Made by a program: the position numbers and the translations under genes | In this document: positions 43,256-52,919 of the stretch, piece after piece | Numbering within the stretch: position 1 is the stretch's first letter | How the letters are laid out: each line of letters begins with the position of its first letter | The notes under the pieces: model-generated | Database searches by the model: none | What the model saw: only the letters and a program-made list of their open reading frames with translations | What the model was told of the DNA's origin: nothing | Assembly: GCF_900167525.1 (NCBI RefSeq) | Contig: NZ_FUZQ01000006.1 | Location: forward strand, 348,020-412,019 | DNA: 64,000 nucleotides | Direction: 5' to 3' | Source: Krasilnikoviella flava | GTDB lineage: Bacteria; Actinomycetota; Actinomycetes; Actinomycetales; Cellulomonadaceae

Positions 43256-45613
43256 TCACTCGGCGCCGGTACCCTCGGCCTCCGTCCGGCGACGACGGCG
43301 GGCGCCCAGGACCAGCCCAGTACCCGTGAGCACGATGAGCGCGCTCGCCGCGAGCAGGGCGGGGTCGCTCCCGGTCTGCGCCAGGCGACCCGGCGCGGTG
43401 GCGACCACCTGCGGGGCCGGTCGCGAGTCCGACGAACCGAGGTTGGTCGGGTCGGCCGCGTCCGCAGCCGCGACGACGACGCCCTCGTGGCTGACGTACA
43501 CCGGCGCGCTCGGTTCGGTGGTGCCCCGGTCGTCGGCGCTCGGCTCGTCGGACGGCTCGGCCGTGGCCGGCTCGTCGGCCGGGTCGTCGGCCGGGTCGGC
43601 CGGGTCCGTCGGGCCCGTCGGGTCCGCAGGGTCCGTCGGGTCCGTCGGGTCCGTGGGGTCCGCAGGGTCCGTCGGGTCCGTCGGGTCCGCAGGGTCCGCA
43701 GGGTCCGTCGGGTCCGTCGGGTCCGTCGGGTCCGTCGGGTCCGTCGGGTCCGTCGGGTCCGTCGGGTCCTCAGGCTCGTCCGCGAGCGACACGCCGATCC
43801 AGTCCCAGGCCGTCGACGGACGGTCGAGCTCGCCCAGGCCGATGAACCAGTGCTGGAACTCGGCCGGCTTCCACTCGCCCGTCGCGGGGTCGGTCGTTCC
43901 CTCGCCATGGTTGTTGTGGTCCCAGCCGGTGTAGAAGTGCGGGCTGCCCTGCTCGGTGCCCTCGGCGGACCCCCACAGCTGGAACGGCGGGAGGTCGGCC
44001 ACCTTCATCCCCGCGGGGACGCGCACGAAGACCTTCTGACCCGGGGTGACGCTGTCGACGACCCGGCCGCTGGCGTCCACGAGCACGACGCCCTCGGGGA
44101 AGGGCGCGCCGTCCGCCGTGCGGAGCTCGACGTGGACGTCACCGGTACCGCCGACCAGCGAGGCGGTGAAGCCGTAGTCGGTCGTCCCGTCGGTGTTGCG
44201 CACGAAGCCGTTGCTGGTGAAGCCGGGCTGGGGCATGACGGCGTTGCTGGTCAGCCCCTGCTCGATCAGCCACGCCGCGGTCTGCAGCGTCGCCTTCCGG
44301 TCGCTGTTGTAGCCCTGGTCCCAGTTACGCGTCCAGTCCTCGTCCGACGCCTCGAACTGCTGCAGCGCCTTCTCCGACAGGGTCACATGGTTGTTCGCGT
44401 CGACGTCGAAGAGGAGGCCCATGACGTCGTGACCGGTGCTGAAGTACCAGACCGCGAACTGGGTGGCCTCGTACGCCGTGTAGTCGAGCCGGCGGTCGTT
44501 CTCCTGCTGCCACATGGCCTGGACCTCGGCCTCCGTCAGGTATCCCTGGTCGACGCTCGACTGGTACCACCCTCGGAAGGTGTCCCACGAGGTGCCGGAG
44601 GTCAGGGAGACGCCCGCACGGTCGAGCAGGCGCTGCGCGTCGACCCCGCGCGCGGGCATGTCGTTCCCGCCCTTGTACCCGTTGACCAGCACGGTCTGCT
44701 GGGCGGACGTGTTCTCCCAGTGGATGCCCTCGGCGTCGGGCGTCACGCTCTCGTCGCCCGACCACGCGTGGTACCAGGAGCCGGCGATGTCGCGGTCGTA
44801 GACCATGCGGACGGTGCCGTCGTCGTCCACCAGCGTGTGGTGGAGGATGTGGAGCTGCGGCTGCCCGCCCCACCCGCTCCAGTCCTTGCCCGACCCGCCC
44901 TCGAGCGCGTCGAGGAAGTACCAGTAGTCGCAGCTGAAGCCGTCCTGGCCGCCGTCGTGCCAGTGCGGCTCGTAGGCGGGGTCCGGGTACGCGGCGGACG
45001 TGCCGGTGAGCAGCGACGCCGACGGGCTCGTGGCTGCGGCCCGCGCGGTCGGGGCCGCCGGCCCCTCCTGCGCGGCGTCCTCGGCAGCGGTGGCCTCCGC
45101 GCCCTCGGCGGTCTCCTCAGTGGTCTCCTCGGCCGTCTTCCCGGTCGACGCGGCCGGGTCCTCGGTCTCCGACTGCTCCTCCGCCGGCTCGACGACGTCG
45201 GCGGGTGCCTCTTCCTTGGTGTCGCCGTCGCTCTCCGGCGTCGTCTCTGCGGGCTCCTCGGGGGCCGTCCCGGTCTGGTCGGAGGTGCCGTCGGTGTCCT
45301 CGTCGGGCGCCGGGGCGACGACCGGGTCGACCAGGTCGACCGGCTCCGGAGCCTCGTCGGCCGCCGGGGCGGGCGGGGTGTCGGTGGTCGCGGTCTCGCC
45401 GGAGGTCGACGTGCCCTCGCCGGACTCCTCGGTGCCGCGGGCCTCCTCGGCGGACGCGGACCCGTCGGCGGGCGCGGACCCCCCGGCAGGGGCGGAGGAT
45501 TCCGGTGAGGGAGACGCCGCGGCGTCTCCCTCACCGGCGAAGGCCGCGAGCGGCGCACCCAGTGCGAGGGCGGCCGAGACGGCGGAGACGGTGGCGGTGC
45601 GACGGACCTTCAT
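43256..45613 (-). CDS. Cell-wall-anchored surface protein with TQxA thioester domain and LAxTG signal
   Basis: A 785-aa secreted protein. A signal peptide ends near A26 (LAAFA). Residues ~27-205 are a low-complexity Glu/Ala/Thr/Pro stalk. Residues ~208-~440 look like a thioester domain: C228 in GFSCDYWYF and Q385 in [11 protein letters not shown], the TQxA(V/I)W motif, could form the Cys-Gln bond used by adhesins to bind amines on targets. A beta-rich domain follows (~460-610), then about 20 DPT/DPA units (~616-685) and the sorting signal LAQTG (744) with a helix and Arg tail, fitting class E sortase. ATG 45613 is preferred over 45619 because GAGGG then lies 6 bases upstream. Confidence 0.85.
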   Translation of the reverse strand: MKVRRTATVSAVSAALALGAPLAAFAGEGDAAASPSPESSAPAGGSAPADGSASAEEARGTEESGEGTSTSGETATTDTPPAPAADEAPEPVDLVDPVVAPAPDEDTDGTSDQTGTAPEEPAETTPESDGDTKEEAPADVVEPAEEQSETEDPAASTGKTAEETTEETAEGAEATAAEDAAQEGPAAPTARAAATSPSASLLTGTSAAYPDPAYEPHWHDGGQDGFSCDYWYFLDALEGGSGKDWSGWGGQPQLHILHHTLVDDDGTVRMVYDRDIAGSWYHAWSGDESVTPDAEGIHWENTSAQQTVLVNGYKGGNDMPARGVDAQRLLDRAGVSLTSGTSWDTFRGWYQSSVDQGYLTEAEVQAMWQQENDRRLDYTAYEATQFAVWYFSTGHDVMGLLFDVDANNHVTLSEKALQQFEASDEDWTRNWDQGYNSDRKATLQTAAWLIEQGLTSNAVMPQPGFTSNGFVRNTDGTTDYGFTASLVGGTGDVHVELRTADGAPFPEGVVLVDASGRVVDSVTPGQKVFVRVPAGMKVADLPPFQLWGSAEGTEQGSPHFYTGWDHNNHGEGTTDPATGEWKPAEFQHWFIGLGELDRPSTAWDWIGVSLADEPEDPTDPTDPTDPTDPTDPTDPTDPADPADPTDPTDPADPTDPTDPTDPADPTGPTDPADPADDPADEPATAEPSDEPSADDRGTTEPSAPVYVSHEGVVVAAADAADPTNLGSSDSRPAPQVVATAPGRLAQTGSDPALLAASALIVLTGTGLVLGARRRRRTEAEGTGAE
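43590..43770. repeat. 9-bp tandem repeat encoding (Asp-Pro-Thr/Ala)n
   Basis: Units of GTCGGGTCC, with GCAGGGTCC variants, repeat about 20 times and encode the DPT/DPA stalk of the surface protein. Variants change Thr to Ala only, so the frame is kept. Such arrays vary in copy number between strains. Confidence 0.8.
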
Positions 45614-45700
45614 GATCATCCCTCGATGTCGGTGGACTTCCTGATGCCTCTACCGTCCCGCCGGGAGGGAGGCCTCCGGCACGCCCGAACGGTGGCTGTC

Positions 45701-45722
45701 GATACCGCCGAACGTCGGTATC
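45701..45722. promoter_or_regulatory. Dyad between adhesin and histidine kinase genes
   Basis: GATACCG (45701-45707) and CGGTATC (45716-45722) are exact reverse complements with an 8-base spacer. It lies between the divergent starts at 45613 and 45787. The response regulator encoded downstream may bind it and control both sides; this is inferred. Confidence 0.5.
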
Positions 45723-45786
45723 TGCGGGGTAGAGGCCCGGTCGCCGGTCCGGTCGCCGTCGCGCGCAGGCTGGCTACGCTGAGGTC

Positions 45787-46878
45787 GTGGACCCGGCCCG
45801 GACGCGGATCGACGTGCTCGTCGCCTCCGTCTGCGCCGCGGGCGGCCTCCTCCTCGTGCTGCTCCGCGCCAGGTCCGACGTCGGCTGGGCGCCGACGTGG
45901 GCCGAGGTCGCCACCCAGCTCGGAGCCGCGGCCCTGCTCCTCGCCCGGTCCCGCCACCCGCTGCTCGTCCTCGCCGGGTGCGCGGCGGCCAGCGTCGTCT
46001 CCCCTGTGATCGCCACGCTCGGCGCGGCGCACGCCACCGGGTTGTACGTCGCGTCGTCGCGGACGAGCATCGGGGCGATGCTGGCGGCGGTCACCGTGAC
46101 GTGGCCCACCTGGCTCCTCACGTCCGAGAGCACCGGGCCGAGCGCGCTGTGGGCCGGGATCGTCGTCATCCTCTTCGCGTACGCCGCGGGCCGCCTCCAA
46201 CGGCTCCAGCAGGAGGAGGATGCCCACGGCGCTGCCCGGGCGGAGGCCGGGGCGAGGGCGGCCGAGCGCTCGGCGCTCGCGAGGGACCTGCACGACGTCG
46301 TCTCCCACCGGATGAGCTACGCCGTCGTCGAGGCGGAGGTGCTCAGGACGACCACGGCGGACGACGACGTCCGTCTCGTCGCGCAAGAGATCGGCACGAG
46401 CTGCCGGGCCGCCCTCGCCGAGATGCGCACCGTGCTCCGTGCCCTGACCGCGGGGGGCGACGCCCCCGTCGGCGGGCCCGGCGGTGCGGCGGACGGCGCG
46501 GCCGAGCTGGAGACCCGGGTCGCCGAGGCGAGGCGGGCGGGCCAGCCCGTGCAGGTCGTCGGCGCCTGGGCGGCGCACGGCGCACCGGACGTCGTCGACC
46601 GCACGGTGCTGCGCGTGGTCGACGAAGGGCTGACGAACGCCCTGCGGCACGCCCCGGGCGCCGCCACGGTCGTCGAGCTCGGCGACGGCGAGGGCGAGCT
46701 CCGGGTCTCCGTGGAGAACCGGCCGCCCACCGCCCCGCCGACCGGCCTCACCACGGGCGGTTTCGGCCTCACCGGGCTGCGCGAGCGGGTGACGCTGCTC
46801 GGAGGCACCCTGGACGCCGGGCCGACCGTCGAGGGCGGCTACCGGCTCCGTGCCGCGCTGCCGAGGAGGCCCGCATGA
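45787..46878 (+). CDS. NarL-family sensor histidine kinase
   Basis: A 363-aa membrane kinase. The N-terminal ~135 residues hold four to five helices and no clear extracellular domain. The dimerisation/phosphoacceptor region reads ERSALARDLHDVVSHRMS with H169. The ATPase domain has VDEGLTNALRHAPG and GGFGLTGLRERV. It should phosphorylate the response regulator encoded next. A GTG at 45787 is the start; the stop overlaps the regulator's ATG by 4 bp. It is divergent from the surface protein gene, a possible target. Confidence 0.9.
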   Translation: MDPARTRIDVLVASVCAAGGLLLVLLRARSDVGWAPTWAEVATQLGAAALLLARSRHPLLVLAGCAAASVVSPVIATLGAAHATGLYVASSRTSIGAMLAAVTVTWPTWLLTSESTGPSALWAGIVVILFAYAAGRLQRLQQEEDAHGAARAEAGARAAERSALARDLHDVVSHRMSYAVVEAEVLRTTTADDDVRLVAQEIGTSCRAALAEMRTVLRALTAGGDAPVGGPGGAADGAAELETRVAEARRAGQPVQVVGAWAAHGAPDVVDRTVLRVVDEGLTNALRHAPGAATVVELGDGEGELRVSVENRPPTAPPTGLTTGGFGLTGLRERVTLLGGTLDAGPTVEGGYRLRAALPRRPA

Positions 46879-47522
46879 TCCGGGTGGTGGTCGCCGACGA
46901 CGAGGCGCTCCTGCGCGCCGGCATCGTCCGCCTGGTGGAGTCCGCCTCGGACCTCGAGGTGGTCGGGCAGGCCGGCGACGGGGCGGAGGCCGTACGGCTC
47001 GTCCGGGCGCACGGCCCGGACGTCCTGCTCGTCGACATGCAGATGCCGGTCATGGACGGCCTCGACGCGACGATCGCGGTCCACCGGGAGCACCCGGAGA
47101 CGTCGGTCGTCGTCCTCACGAGCCACCTGTCGGACGACTACGTGCTGCCGGCGTTGCGCGCCGGTGCGACCGGGTACCTGCTCAAGGACTCCACGCCCGA
47201 GGAGCTGCACCAGGGCGTCCGTGCCGCGGTGGCGGGCGACGCCATCCTCTCGCCTGCTGTCGCCCGACACCTGCTGGCGGCCGCGGGGGACGACCTCTCC
47301 GGGCGCAGGACGGCGGCGCGGAGCCGTCTGGCGCGGCTGGCCCCCAAGGAGCGGGAGGTGGTCGACGCGCTGGCGGAGGGACTCTCCAACGCCGGGATCG
47401 CCGCGCGCCTGTTCCTCGCCGAGTCGACCGTCAAGGCCTACCTCGCGAGCGCGATGGGCAAGCTGGGGACGACGAACCGCACCCAGACCGCGATCCTCGC
47501 GCACGAGGCGTCCCACCCGTAG
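46875..47522 (+). CDS. NarL/LuxR-type response regulator
   Basis: A 215-aa regulator. The receiver domain has D8-D9 and phosphoacceptor D54 in VLLVDMQMPVMDG, and K near 104 in GYLLKDSTPEEL. The LuxR helix-turn-helix is at ~150-215 (LAPKEREVVDALAEGLSNAGIA, in part). It acts with the kinase encoded just upstream. Targets are not known; the dyad at 45701 is a candidate site. Confidence 0.92.
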   Translation: MIRVVVADDEALLRAGIVRLVESASDLEVVGQAGDGAEAVRLVRAHGPDVLLVDMQMPVMDGLDATIAVHREHPETSVVVLTSHLSDDYVLPALRAGATGYLLKDSTPEELHQGVRAAVAGDAILSPAVARHLLAAAGDDLSGRRTAARSRLARLAPKEREVVDALAEGLSNAGIAARLFLAESTVKAYLASAMGKLGTTNRTQTAILAHEASHP

Positions 47523-47547
47523 CGGCGGCCGACCGCGCTAGGGCGCG

Positions 47548-48216
47548 TCAGTCTTCTCCCTGCGCGTCGAGCAGCGTCCCGGCCGCATGGGCCTCGAAGA
47601 GCGCCGACGCGGCGTCGGCGTCACCGTCGTCGAGGACGTCGAGCAGGCTGCGGTGCCAGTCGGCCACCTGGTGCCAGTCGCCGGTGAACTCGGGGTCGCC
47701 GAGCAGGTGCATGGAGCGCAGGCTCGGCTCGATGATGTCCCACATGCGCGGCAGGTAGGTGTTGCCGCTGGCCTCGATGACGGCCCGGTGGAAGCCGAAG
47801 TCGAGCTCGCGGAAGGCGGGCAGGTCCGCCGCCTCGACGGCGCCGTGCATCTCGTCGATGACCTTCTCCAGGCTGGAGCGGGTCTCGGGCGCGAGCTGCC
47901 CGCAGGCCAGCCGGCCGGCGAGCGCCTCGACGGCGACGCGGGCCTGCTTGGCCTGCTGCGCCTCCTCGTCGGAGTACTGCGCCACGAAGTTGCCCTGGTG
48001 GCGCACGTGCGTCACCAGGCCCTCGTGCGCGAGCCGCTTGAGCGCGTCGCGGACCGGGGCCTGGCTGACCTGGAGGCGGCGGGCGAGCTGGGACTCGACG
48101 AGCTGTTCCCCGGGGGCGAGCTGCGACGTCTTGATCATCGACTTCACGAGGTCGTAGATCTGGTCCGACAGGAGCCCACGCTCCAGGCCGCTGATCGAGC
48201 TGAGCGCGTCCGTCAT
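47548..48216 (-). CDS. GntR family regulator with FCD ligand domain, candidate fucose-regulon repressor
   Basis: A 222-aa regulator. The winged helix lies at ~10-80 (LARRLQVSQAPVRDALKRLA). The FCD domain shows its metal-site set D139, H143 (ELDFGFHRAV), H188 (WHRSLLDVL) and H210. FCD regulators commonly sense sugar acids. The ATG overlaps the stop of the esterase gene (ATGA), so the two form an operon divergent from the GH141 gene. A copy of the 13-mer operator (48235-48247) lies 19 bp before its start, suggesting self-control. Binding to the importer promoter is inferred from the shared 13-mer. Confidence 0.88.
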   Translation of the reverse strand: MTDALSSISGLERGLLSDQIYDLVKSMIKTSQLAPGEQLVESQLARRLQVSQAPVRDALKRLAHEGLVTHVRHQGNFVAQYSDEEAQQAKQARVAVEALAGRLACGQLAPETRSSLEKVIDEMHGAVEAADLPAFRELDFGFHRAVIEASGNTYLPRMWDIIEPSLRSMHLLGDPEFTGDWHQVADWHRSLLDVLDDGDADAASALFEAHAAGTLLDAQGED

Positions 48217-48857
48217 CCCTGCAGCCTCACGTCGTTATCGAGAATCGTTTGTGCGACGTCAGCGTACGCCGTCAGCCAGGCGTCCGCGATGATCCGGGAC
48301 GCCGGCGGGGTCGGGTGCACGCCGTCCGGGGCGAGCGCCGCGGCACCGGCGTCCCGCGCGGCACGGGTCAGCAGGGAGTGCAGCGGCACCAGGGCCGCCC
48401 CGAACTCGGCGGCGAGCCGCGCGACGACGTCCCGCTTGCCCTCGAGGTCCTCCAGCCACGCCTCCTGCTCGGGCCGCACGGGCAGCAGGAACGGCTCGAC
48501 GAGCACCAGCCGCGGGCTGTCGGGCACGCGAGCCAGCAGGCGGCGGTAGGTGGCCTCGAACGCCTCGGCGCCGGTGGGGTCGCCGGCGTCGAAGCGCCGC
48601 CAGGTGTCGTTGACGCCCACGTAGACGGTGAGGACGTCGGGCGCCGTCGGCGCGACCTCGCGCTCCCACCGCTCCTCCAGGTCGACGGCGCGGTTGCCGC
48701 CGATGCCGAGGTTCACCACCGCCGCCTTCGGCAGGTCGGCCGCGACGAGGGAGACATAGCCGTCGCCGAGTGACGTCACGTCGCCGCGGTCGCGGCCCGC
48801 GTCGGTGATGGAGTCGCCGACGAAGACGAGGCGTTCCGGGGTACCGCTGCTGGTCAT
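48213..48857 (-). CDS. SGNH/GDSL-type carbohydrate esterase
   Basis: A 214-aa cytosolic hydrolase. The four SGNH blocks are visible: S in VFVGDSITDAG (block I), G in NLGIGGNRAVDL (II), N in VGVNDTWRRFD (III), and D-x-x-H in APDGVHPTPPAS (V). Such enzymes remove acetyl groups from sugars, which fits acetylated oligosaccharides imported by the co-regulated transporter. GGAG lies 6 bases before the ATG at 48857; an upstream ATG at 48914 has no such support. It is divergent from the GH141 gene and in one unit with the GntR gene. Confidence 0.85.
   Translation of the reverse strand: MTSSGTPERLVFVGDSITDAGRDRGDVTSLGDGYVSLVAADLPKAAVVNLGIGGNRAVDLEERWEREVAPTAPDVLTVYVGVNDTWRRFDAGDPTGAEAFEATYRRLLARVPDSPRLVLVEPFLLPVRPEQEAWLEDLEGKRDVVARLAAEFGAALVPLHSLLTRAARDAGAAALAPDGVHPTPPASRIIADAWLTAYADVAQTILDNDVRLQG
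48235..48247 (-). promoter_or_regulatory. Third copy of the 13-mer operator, inside the esterase 3' end
   Basis: Read on the minus strand this is CGATTCTCGATAA, matching CGATTATCGATTA at 11 of 13 positions. It lies inside the esterase coding sequence, 19 bp upstream of the GntR start codon. It may control a separate GntR promoter or act as an auxiliary site. Confidence 0.5.
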
Positions 48858-48918
48858 GAGCTCTCCTTCGAGTGACGGACGGGTCCGACCGTAGCGGGTC
48901 GGAGGCGCCACCACCGCA

Positions 48919-48947
48919 TTGTCAGCGATTATCGATTAATGTAACCT
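48919..48947 (+). promoter_or_regulatory. Promoter with operator CGATTATCGATTA before the GH141 gene
   Basis: TTGTCA (48919-48924) and TAACCT (48942-48947) are 17 bases apart, a good -35/-10 pair. The 13-mer CGATTATCGATTA (48926-48938) fills the spacer. It is identical to the copy in the importer promoter at 31064-31076. A repressor here would block RNA polymerase directly. The divergent esterase-GntR unit starts at 48857, so both directions may be controlled. Confidence 0.75.
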
Positions 48948-49030
48948 GCCGATGCTTGACGATCCGGGCGCGCCGCACCCTGCGTCGCACCCGACTACCC
49001 GTGAACACACGAGAGGTCGGAGCACTCGCA

Positions 49031-52000
49031 ATGAAGCGACCACTGTCAGCTCTGCTGCTGACGTCCCTGCTCGTTGCAGGGACACAGACCACGGCGCAGG
49101 CGGAACCTCCCCCTGACGCCGCCACGCAGGCCAAGGCCGGCACCGTTCTCGTCGTCTCCCCCGACGGCGACGACGACGCGAAGGGAACGCAGAAGCGACC
49201 CCTGGCGACGCTCGAGGGCGCCCGCGACGCGATCCGTGAGCTGTCGAAGGGGCAGCGCAAGAAGGGCGTCACCGTGTACCTCCGCGAGGGCACGTACGAG
49301 CGCTCGGAGTCCTTCCTCCTCGGCGAGGAGGACTCCGGGACGAAGGACGCCCCCATCACGTACCGCTCGTACCCCGGCGAGACCGCCACGGTCTCGGGCG
49401 GCAAGGAGCTGCCCTACGACGGCTTCTCCCCGGTGACCGACCAGGCCGTGCTGGACCGGATCATCGAGACGTCCGCGCACGACGACGTCCTGCAGATCGA
49501 CCTCGGCGAGCTCGGGATCGACGACTACGGCCAGCTCAGCCGGCACGGGTACTGGAAGGCCAACGACGTCTCCACGACGCCCCCGATGGAGCTGTACGTG
49601 GACGGCGAGGACATGACCCTCGCGCGCTGGCCCAACGCCGGAGCCGCGAAGGACACGGTCCAGATGAACAAGATCGTCGACGCCGGCCCCACCAAGGACG
49701 ACGCCGACCTGCAGGAGCGCGGCGGCACGTTCAGCTACTCCTACGACCGGCCGCAGTACTGGGGCGAGGCCGACGACGTCTGGATGGACGGCATCTTCGG
49801 CCAGAGCTGGGAGTGGTCGTACAACAAGATCGAGAAGATCGACACCGACGCCCGCACGATCACGCTGCGCTACGGGGAGATGTCGGGCCTCATGAAGACC
49901 TGGTACCCCGACTTCCACTTCGCACAGAACCTCCTGGAGGAGCTCGACGCCCCCGGCGAGTACTACATCGACCGTGAGACCGGCGTCCTGTACCTGGTGC
50001 CGAACGCGTCGTTCGAGGCCGAGCGGGGCGCGCCCGTCGTCACGACCCTCGACGAGCCGATGATCCGTAGCGACGGCGCCTCGTACGTGACGTTCGACGA
50101 CCTGGTCCTCGAGTACGGCCGGGCCACCGCCGCGGTGATCCTCGGCGGCAGCCACGTGACGATCTCGAACAGCGACGTGCAGAACTTCACCGACGGCGGG
50201 GTGCTCATCAACTCCCCCGGCCGCTACACCTACGACGGCATCCCGGTGAACCGGGGTGGGCGGGACCACGCCGTCGTGTCCAGCGACATCCGGCACGTGG
50301 GCGGCGTCGGCGTCGTCCTGACCGGCGGCGACAAGGCGACCCTGGAGCCAGGCCGCAACCGGGTCGAGGACTCCCACATCCACGACTTCGCCTACTACCA
50401 CAAGGCGTACAACCCGGGCGTGATGTTCGACGGCGTCGGCAACGTCGCCCGTGGGAACGAGATCAACGACGCGCCGCACCCGGGCGTCATCGTGCACGGC
50501 AACGACCACCTGTTCGAGCAGAACGAGGTCTACGACGTCTGCAAGACCTTCCAGGACCTCGGCGCGATCTACATGAACTCGGGCGAGACCCCGCAGCAGC
50601 GCGGGCACGTGTTCCGGCAGAACTACTTCCACGACGTCGGCCTCACGAAGCACGGCGTCGAGGGCATCTACGCCGACAACTTCACGTGGGACCTGGAGAT
50701 CAGCCAGAACGTCTTCGTGAACATGGGCAACGACGCGATCAAGTCCGGCTCGGCCGACTACATCGACGCCGTGAACAACGTCTTCGTCGACACCACCGTG
50801 CCCTACGACAACTACACGCAGTGGATGGGCGACGGCGAGGGCAACACCGTCGACCGCGTGTACATGCCGACGTGGAAGAAGGTGTTCGCCGACAACAAGG
50901 ACTTCGTCGGCACGCCGTACCTGGAGAAGTACCCCGAGCTGGGCCACTTCTTCGAGGACGACCACTACTTCCCGAACAAGAGCACGTTCAGCAGGAACGT
51001 CGTGTGGAACCCGAACCGCACCCGCAACCCCGACGTCAACGCGCAGGGGGCGCTCGACACGAAGAACCTGCTGAACTACGGGTCCGGCGACGACGCGAAC
51101 TGGGTGGCCGACGCCGACCCCGGGTTCGTCGACGCGGCGAACGGCGACTACACGCTCGCCGCGGACTCCCCCGTCTTCGACCAGGTCCCCGGCTTCGAGG
51201 CCATCCCGTTCGACGAGATCGGCACCGACGGTCACGTCGGCCAGTCGCAGACGCCGGACACCGTGGCACTGGAGTCGCTGGTGCTGCCCGCGGACCAGCT
51301 GGGGGTGACCCTCGGTGACGAGGTGTCCGTGGCCGCCCAGGCGGTGCCTTGGAACGCGACCGCGCAGGCGGTCACCTACACCTCGAGCGACCCGGAGGTC
51401 GTGACCCTCAGCGCGACGGGCGTGCTCACCGCCGTCGCGCCGGGCGAGGTGACGGTCACCGCGGAGGCGAAGGCCGACGCGAGCATCCGCGACGAGATGA
51501 TCGTGACGGTGGCCGCCGGCGACGGCGTGCTGCACTCCACGGACTTCGAGACGGGGGCCAACGGCTGGCTCACCGACCCGAACCGCGCGATCGTCGACGA
51601 CGGCGCGGGCGACCACGTCTACCGGATCAAGAACGGCGCCAACTCCCAGCTGGACCGCTCGTTCTCCGAGTACGCGCTCGACTTCACGGTCACGACGCCC
51701 GCCGAGGTGCCCGAGGGCGGGCAGATGCTCGTCTACGACCGCACGGGCAGCACGCCCGGCGGGTACGTCCGGTACCGCCACGCGGCGGCCGGCTCGACGT
51801 GGACGATCTTCGACTCCGCGTGGGGAACCGTGCAGGAGGTCAAGCTCCCCGCGGGCGAGGGCCTGGAGCCGGGCACGCAGTACGACGTGCGCGTCGTGGT
51901 CACGGCCGGCGGCGTGCGCGTGCTGCTCGACGGCGAAGAGGTCGTGGCGGGCGCCAACCCGGCGCCCGAGGCGGCCGGCAAGGTCGGCTTCTACGTGCAG

Positions 52001-52846
52001 GGCTTCACGTCCCTGGACTTCGACGACGTGGCGTTCTCGCTGGTGGGCGTCGACCCCGACGGCCTGACGCTGGCGCCGTCCGAGGCGACGATCGAGCCGG
52101 GCGAGACGCACCCGCTCGCCCCGTCGTTCACTCCCGCCGACGCCACCCGCACCGGGCTGGAGTGGACCTCGAGCGACGAGTCCGTCGCGACCGTCGACGC
52201 GAAGGGCGTCGTCCGCGGCGTCGGCGCCGGCACGGCCACGATCACGGCGACGTCGACCGTGGTGCCCGGCCTCGCGGCGTCGTCGGCCGTGACGGTCCAG
52301 GCCGCGGAACACCCCGTGACCGACCTCGGCGCCGAGATCCTCGACCCGGCGGCGTGGGCCCCGGGCGAGGGGATCACGGTGGCCGACGGTGCGGCCCATC
52401 TGGCGCCGCGCGGCGCGTGGAGCTTCAAGCCGAAGACCTTCGGCGACGAGCTGCTGCGGTTCGACACCTCCGTCGGCGCCTACCACGGCGGCTGGTTCGG
52501 GTTCTCCGTGCGGTCGAAGACGGCCGGCGACCCGGTGTGGACCAACAGCAGCTCGGGCTACCTCGTCGTCATCAAGGAGGACATCATCGAGATGCAGCGG
52601 TGGAGCCCCGCCGTCTTCATGGTCGACACGTTCCCCAACACGGTGATCGAGCCGAACTCGACCCACGAGGTCACGTTCGGCGCGGTCGACGTCGATGGCG
52701 GCACCCGCGTGGTGCTCCGCGTCGACGGCGAGCCTGTGTGGAGCTACCTCGACGACACGGCCGACAACCCCCTGGCCGCCGACGGGTACTTCACCGTCTA
52801 CCGGCAGGGCCCCGCGGGCGAGATGAGCATCTCCCCCGCGAGCTGA
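49031..52846 (+). CDS. Secreted GH141-like right-handed beta-helix glycosidase with BIG2 and LamG-like modules
   Basis: A 1271-aa secreted protein with a signal peptide ending near TTAQA (~24). Residues ~37-730 form a right-handed beta-helix with the GH141-type marks: VSPDGDDDAKGTQKRPLATLEGARDA in part, ITYRSYPGETATVSGG, MELYVDGEDMTLARWPN, LEELDAPGEYYIDRETG and SHIHDFAYYHKAYNPGV. GH141 includes alpha-L-fucosidase (BT1002) and xylanase. Then follow BIG2-like domain (~745-828), a LamG-like module (~833-1008), a second BIG2 (~1012-1091) and a last beta-sandwich (~1096-1271), probably carbohydrate-binding. No sorting signal is present, so it is released. It shares its operator with the fucose-type import operon. 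Confidence 0.85.
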   Translation: MKRPLSALLLTSLLVAGTQTTAQAEPPPDAATQAKAGTVLVVSPDGDDDAKGTQKRPLATLEGARDAIRELSKGQRKKGVTVYLREGTYERSESFLLGEEDSGTKDAPITYRSYPGETATVSGGKELPYDGFSPVTDQAVLDRIIETSAHDDVLQIDLGELGIDDYGQLSRHGYWKANDVSTTPPMELYVDGEDMTLARWPNAGAAKDTVQMNKIVDAGPTKDDADLQERGGTFSYSYDRPQYWGEADDVWMDGIFGQSWEWSYNKIEKIDTDARTITLRYGEMSGLMKTWYPDFHFAQNLLEELDAPGEYYIDRETGVLYLVPNASFEAERGAPVVTTLDEPMIRSDGASYVTFDDLVLEYGRATAAVILGGSHVTISNSDVQNFTDGGVLINSPGRYTYDGIPVNRGGRDHAVVSSDIRHVGGVGVVLTGGDKATLEPGRNRVEDSHIHDFAYYHKAYNPGVMFDGVGNVARGNEINDAPHPGVIVHGNDHLFEQNEVYDVCKTFQDLGAIYMNSGETPQQRGHVFRQNYFHDVGLTKHGVEGIYADNFTWDLEISQNVFVNMGNDAIKSGSADYIDAVNNVFVDTTVPYDNYTQWMGDGEGNTVDRVYMPTWKKVFADNKDFVGTPYLEKYPELGHFFEDDHYFPNKSTFSRNVVWNPNRTRNPDVNAQGALDTKNLLNYGSGDDANWVADADPGFVDAANGDYTLAADSPVFDQVPGFEAIPFDEIGTDGHVGQSQTPDTVALESLVLPADQLGVTLGDEVSVAAQAVPWNATAQAVTYTSSDPEVVTLSATGVLTAVAPGEVTVTAEAKADASIRDEMIVTVAAGDGVLHSTDFETGANGWLTDPNRAIVDDGAGDHVYRIKNGANSQLDRSFSEYALDFTVTTPAEVPEGGQMLVYDRTGSTPGGYVRYRHAAAGSTWTIFDSAWGTVQEVKLPAGEGLEPGTQYDVRVVVTAGGVRVLLDGEEVVAGANPAPEAAGKVGFYVQGFTSLDFDDVAFSLVGVDPDGLTLAPSEATIEPGETHPLAPSFTPADATRTGLEWTSSDESVATVDAKGVVRGVGAGTATITATSTVVPGLAASSAVTVQAAEHPVTDLGAEILDPAAWAPGEGITVADGAAHLAPRGAWSFKPKTFGDELLRFDTSVGAYHGGWFGFSVRSKTAGDPVWTNSSSGYLVVIKEDIIEMQRWSPAVFMVDTFPNTVIEPNSTHEVTFGAVDVDGGTRVVLRVDGEPVWSYLDDTADNPLAADGYFTVYRQGPAGEMSISPAS

Positions 52847-52851
52847 GCACG

Positions 52852-52887
52852 CACCGAGGCAGACACCTCGCGGTGTCTGCCTCGGTG
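52852..52887. terminator. 16-bp perfect hairpin terminator
   Basis: CACCGAGGCAGACACC (52852-52867) pairs exactly with 52872-52887 over a TCGC loop. It lies between the convergent GH141 and ABC permease genes. Confidence 0.88.
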
Positions 52888-52919
52888 TGGCGGCGTCGCG
52901 CGTGCCGTGAGCCGCGCCG

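Noticed and set aside
43590..43770. Tandem repeats that might be taken for a CRISPR or satellite array
   Set aside because: The 9-bp units are in frame and encode DPT/DPA in a surface protein; no spacers or cas genes exist.
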